DNA from: Ochrobactrum quorumnocens
Lineage (GTDB): Bacteria > Pseudomonadota > Alphaproteobacteria > Rhizobiales > Rhizobiaceae
Direction of reading: 5' to 3'
NCBI RefSeq assembly: GCF_002278035.1
Contig: NZ_CP022604.1
Span: 1,550,001 to 1,614,000 of the forward strand
DNA length: 64,000 nucleotides
A program made the translations under genes and the position numbers. Positions 62,919 to 64,000 of this stretch are shown here, piece after piece (position 1 is the first letter of the stretch; each line of letters starts with the position of its first letter). The notes beneath the pieces are model-generated. The model was not told where the DNA came from and searched no databases. It worked only from the letters and a program-made list of their open reading frames with translations.

Positions 62919-64000
<1,082 letters not shown>

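Overview
The window is a chromosomal segment of a Brucella/Ochrobactrum-type alphaproteobacterium. The host genes that show this are the periplasmic immunogenic protein BP26, the rpoD-dnaG pair, and carA and carB separated by a few genes. Many intergenic gaps also hold short palindromic repeats of one family (GCGGTTTTG and GGAACCGCT cores), which occur in that group from memory.

Positions 1 to about 37,080 are the larger part of a temperate tailed phage with a contractile (P2-like) tail. Its integrase ends 8 bases from the 3' end of a tRNA gene with anticodon CAT, so that tRNA is the likely integration site. The other prophage end lies left of the window. Nearly all lytic functions run leftward from a YdaS/Cro-like regulator at 29.6 kb. 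In transcription order they are: a CII-like regulator, small early genes including a 38-residue membrane protein, a ParB/MT-A70 methyltransferase fusion, a C5-cytosine methyltransferase, a replication protein carrying iteron-like repeats, a NusG-like protein, a gap of about 220 bases with hairpins, a GPZ-like protein, a possible cos region, terminase small and large subunits, connector, portal, protease, capsid, decoration protein, baseplate (V, PAAR tip, W, J, I), fibre proteins, sheath, tube, tail chaperone with a -1 frameshift, tape measure and gpU. No lysis genes are visible; they probably lie left of position 1.

Rightward from 29.7 kb come a LexA/CI-type repressor, a chain of thirteen small tightly overlapping genes (30.8 to 35.9 kb, many with ATGA overlaps) and the integrase. 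The chain includes a beta-clamp-like protein, a DPPH-type methyltransferase, a Lar-type protein and a probable excisionase. Two copies of a 13-base palindrome, AAAGCNNNGCTTT, flank the repressor region and the rightward operon and are candidate operators.

From 37.1 kb to the end is host chromosome: BP26, a secreted basic protein, YcgN, a DUF2798 protein, an HlyU-like protein, rpoD, dnaG, a Na/phosphate cotransporter with a Pho box, a GatB/YqeY protein, carA with a terminator-like hairpin in its leader, a Tet-type MFS exporter, a YpfJ-type metallopeptidase, carB, an ABC half-transporter with a degenerate ATPase domain, a NUDIX hydrolase, a cold-shock protein, a divergent TetR module, an IS5-family (IS427-type) element flanked by CTAG, a glutathione S-transferase and the start of an aspartate aminotransferase. 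Clear intrinsic terminators close most host genes.

All calls come from reading the sequence. Family names rest on recognised motifs and gene order; no database search was run.
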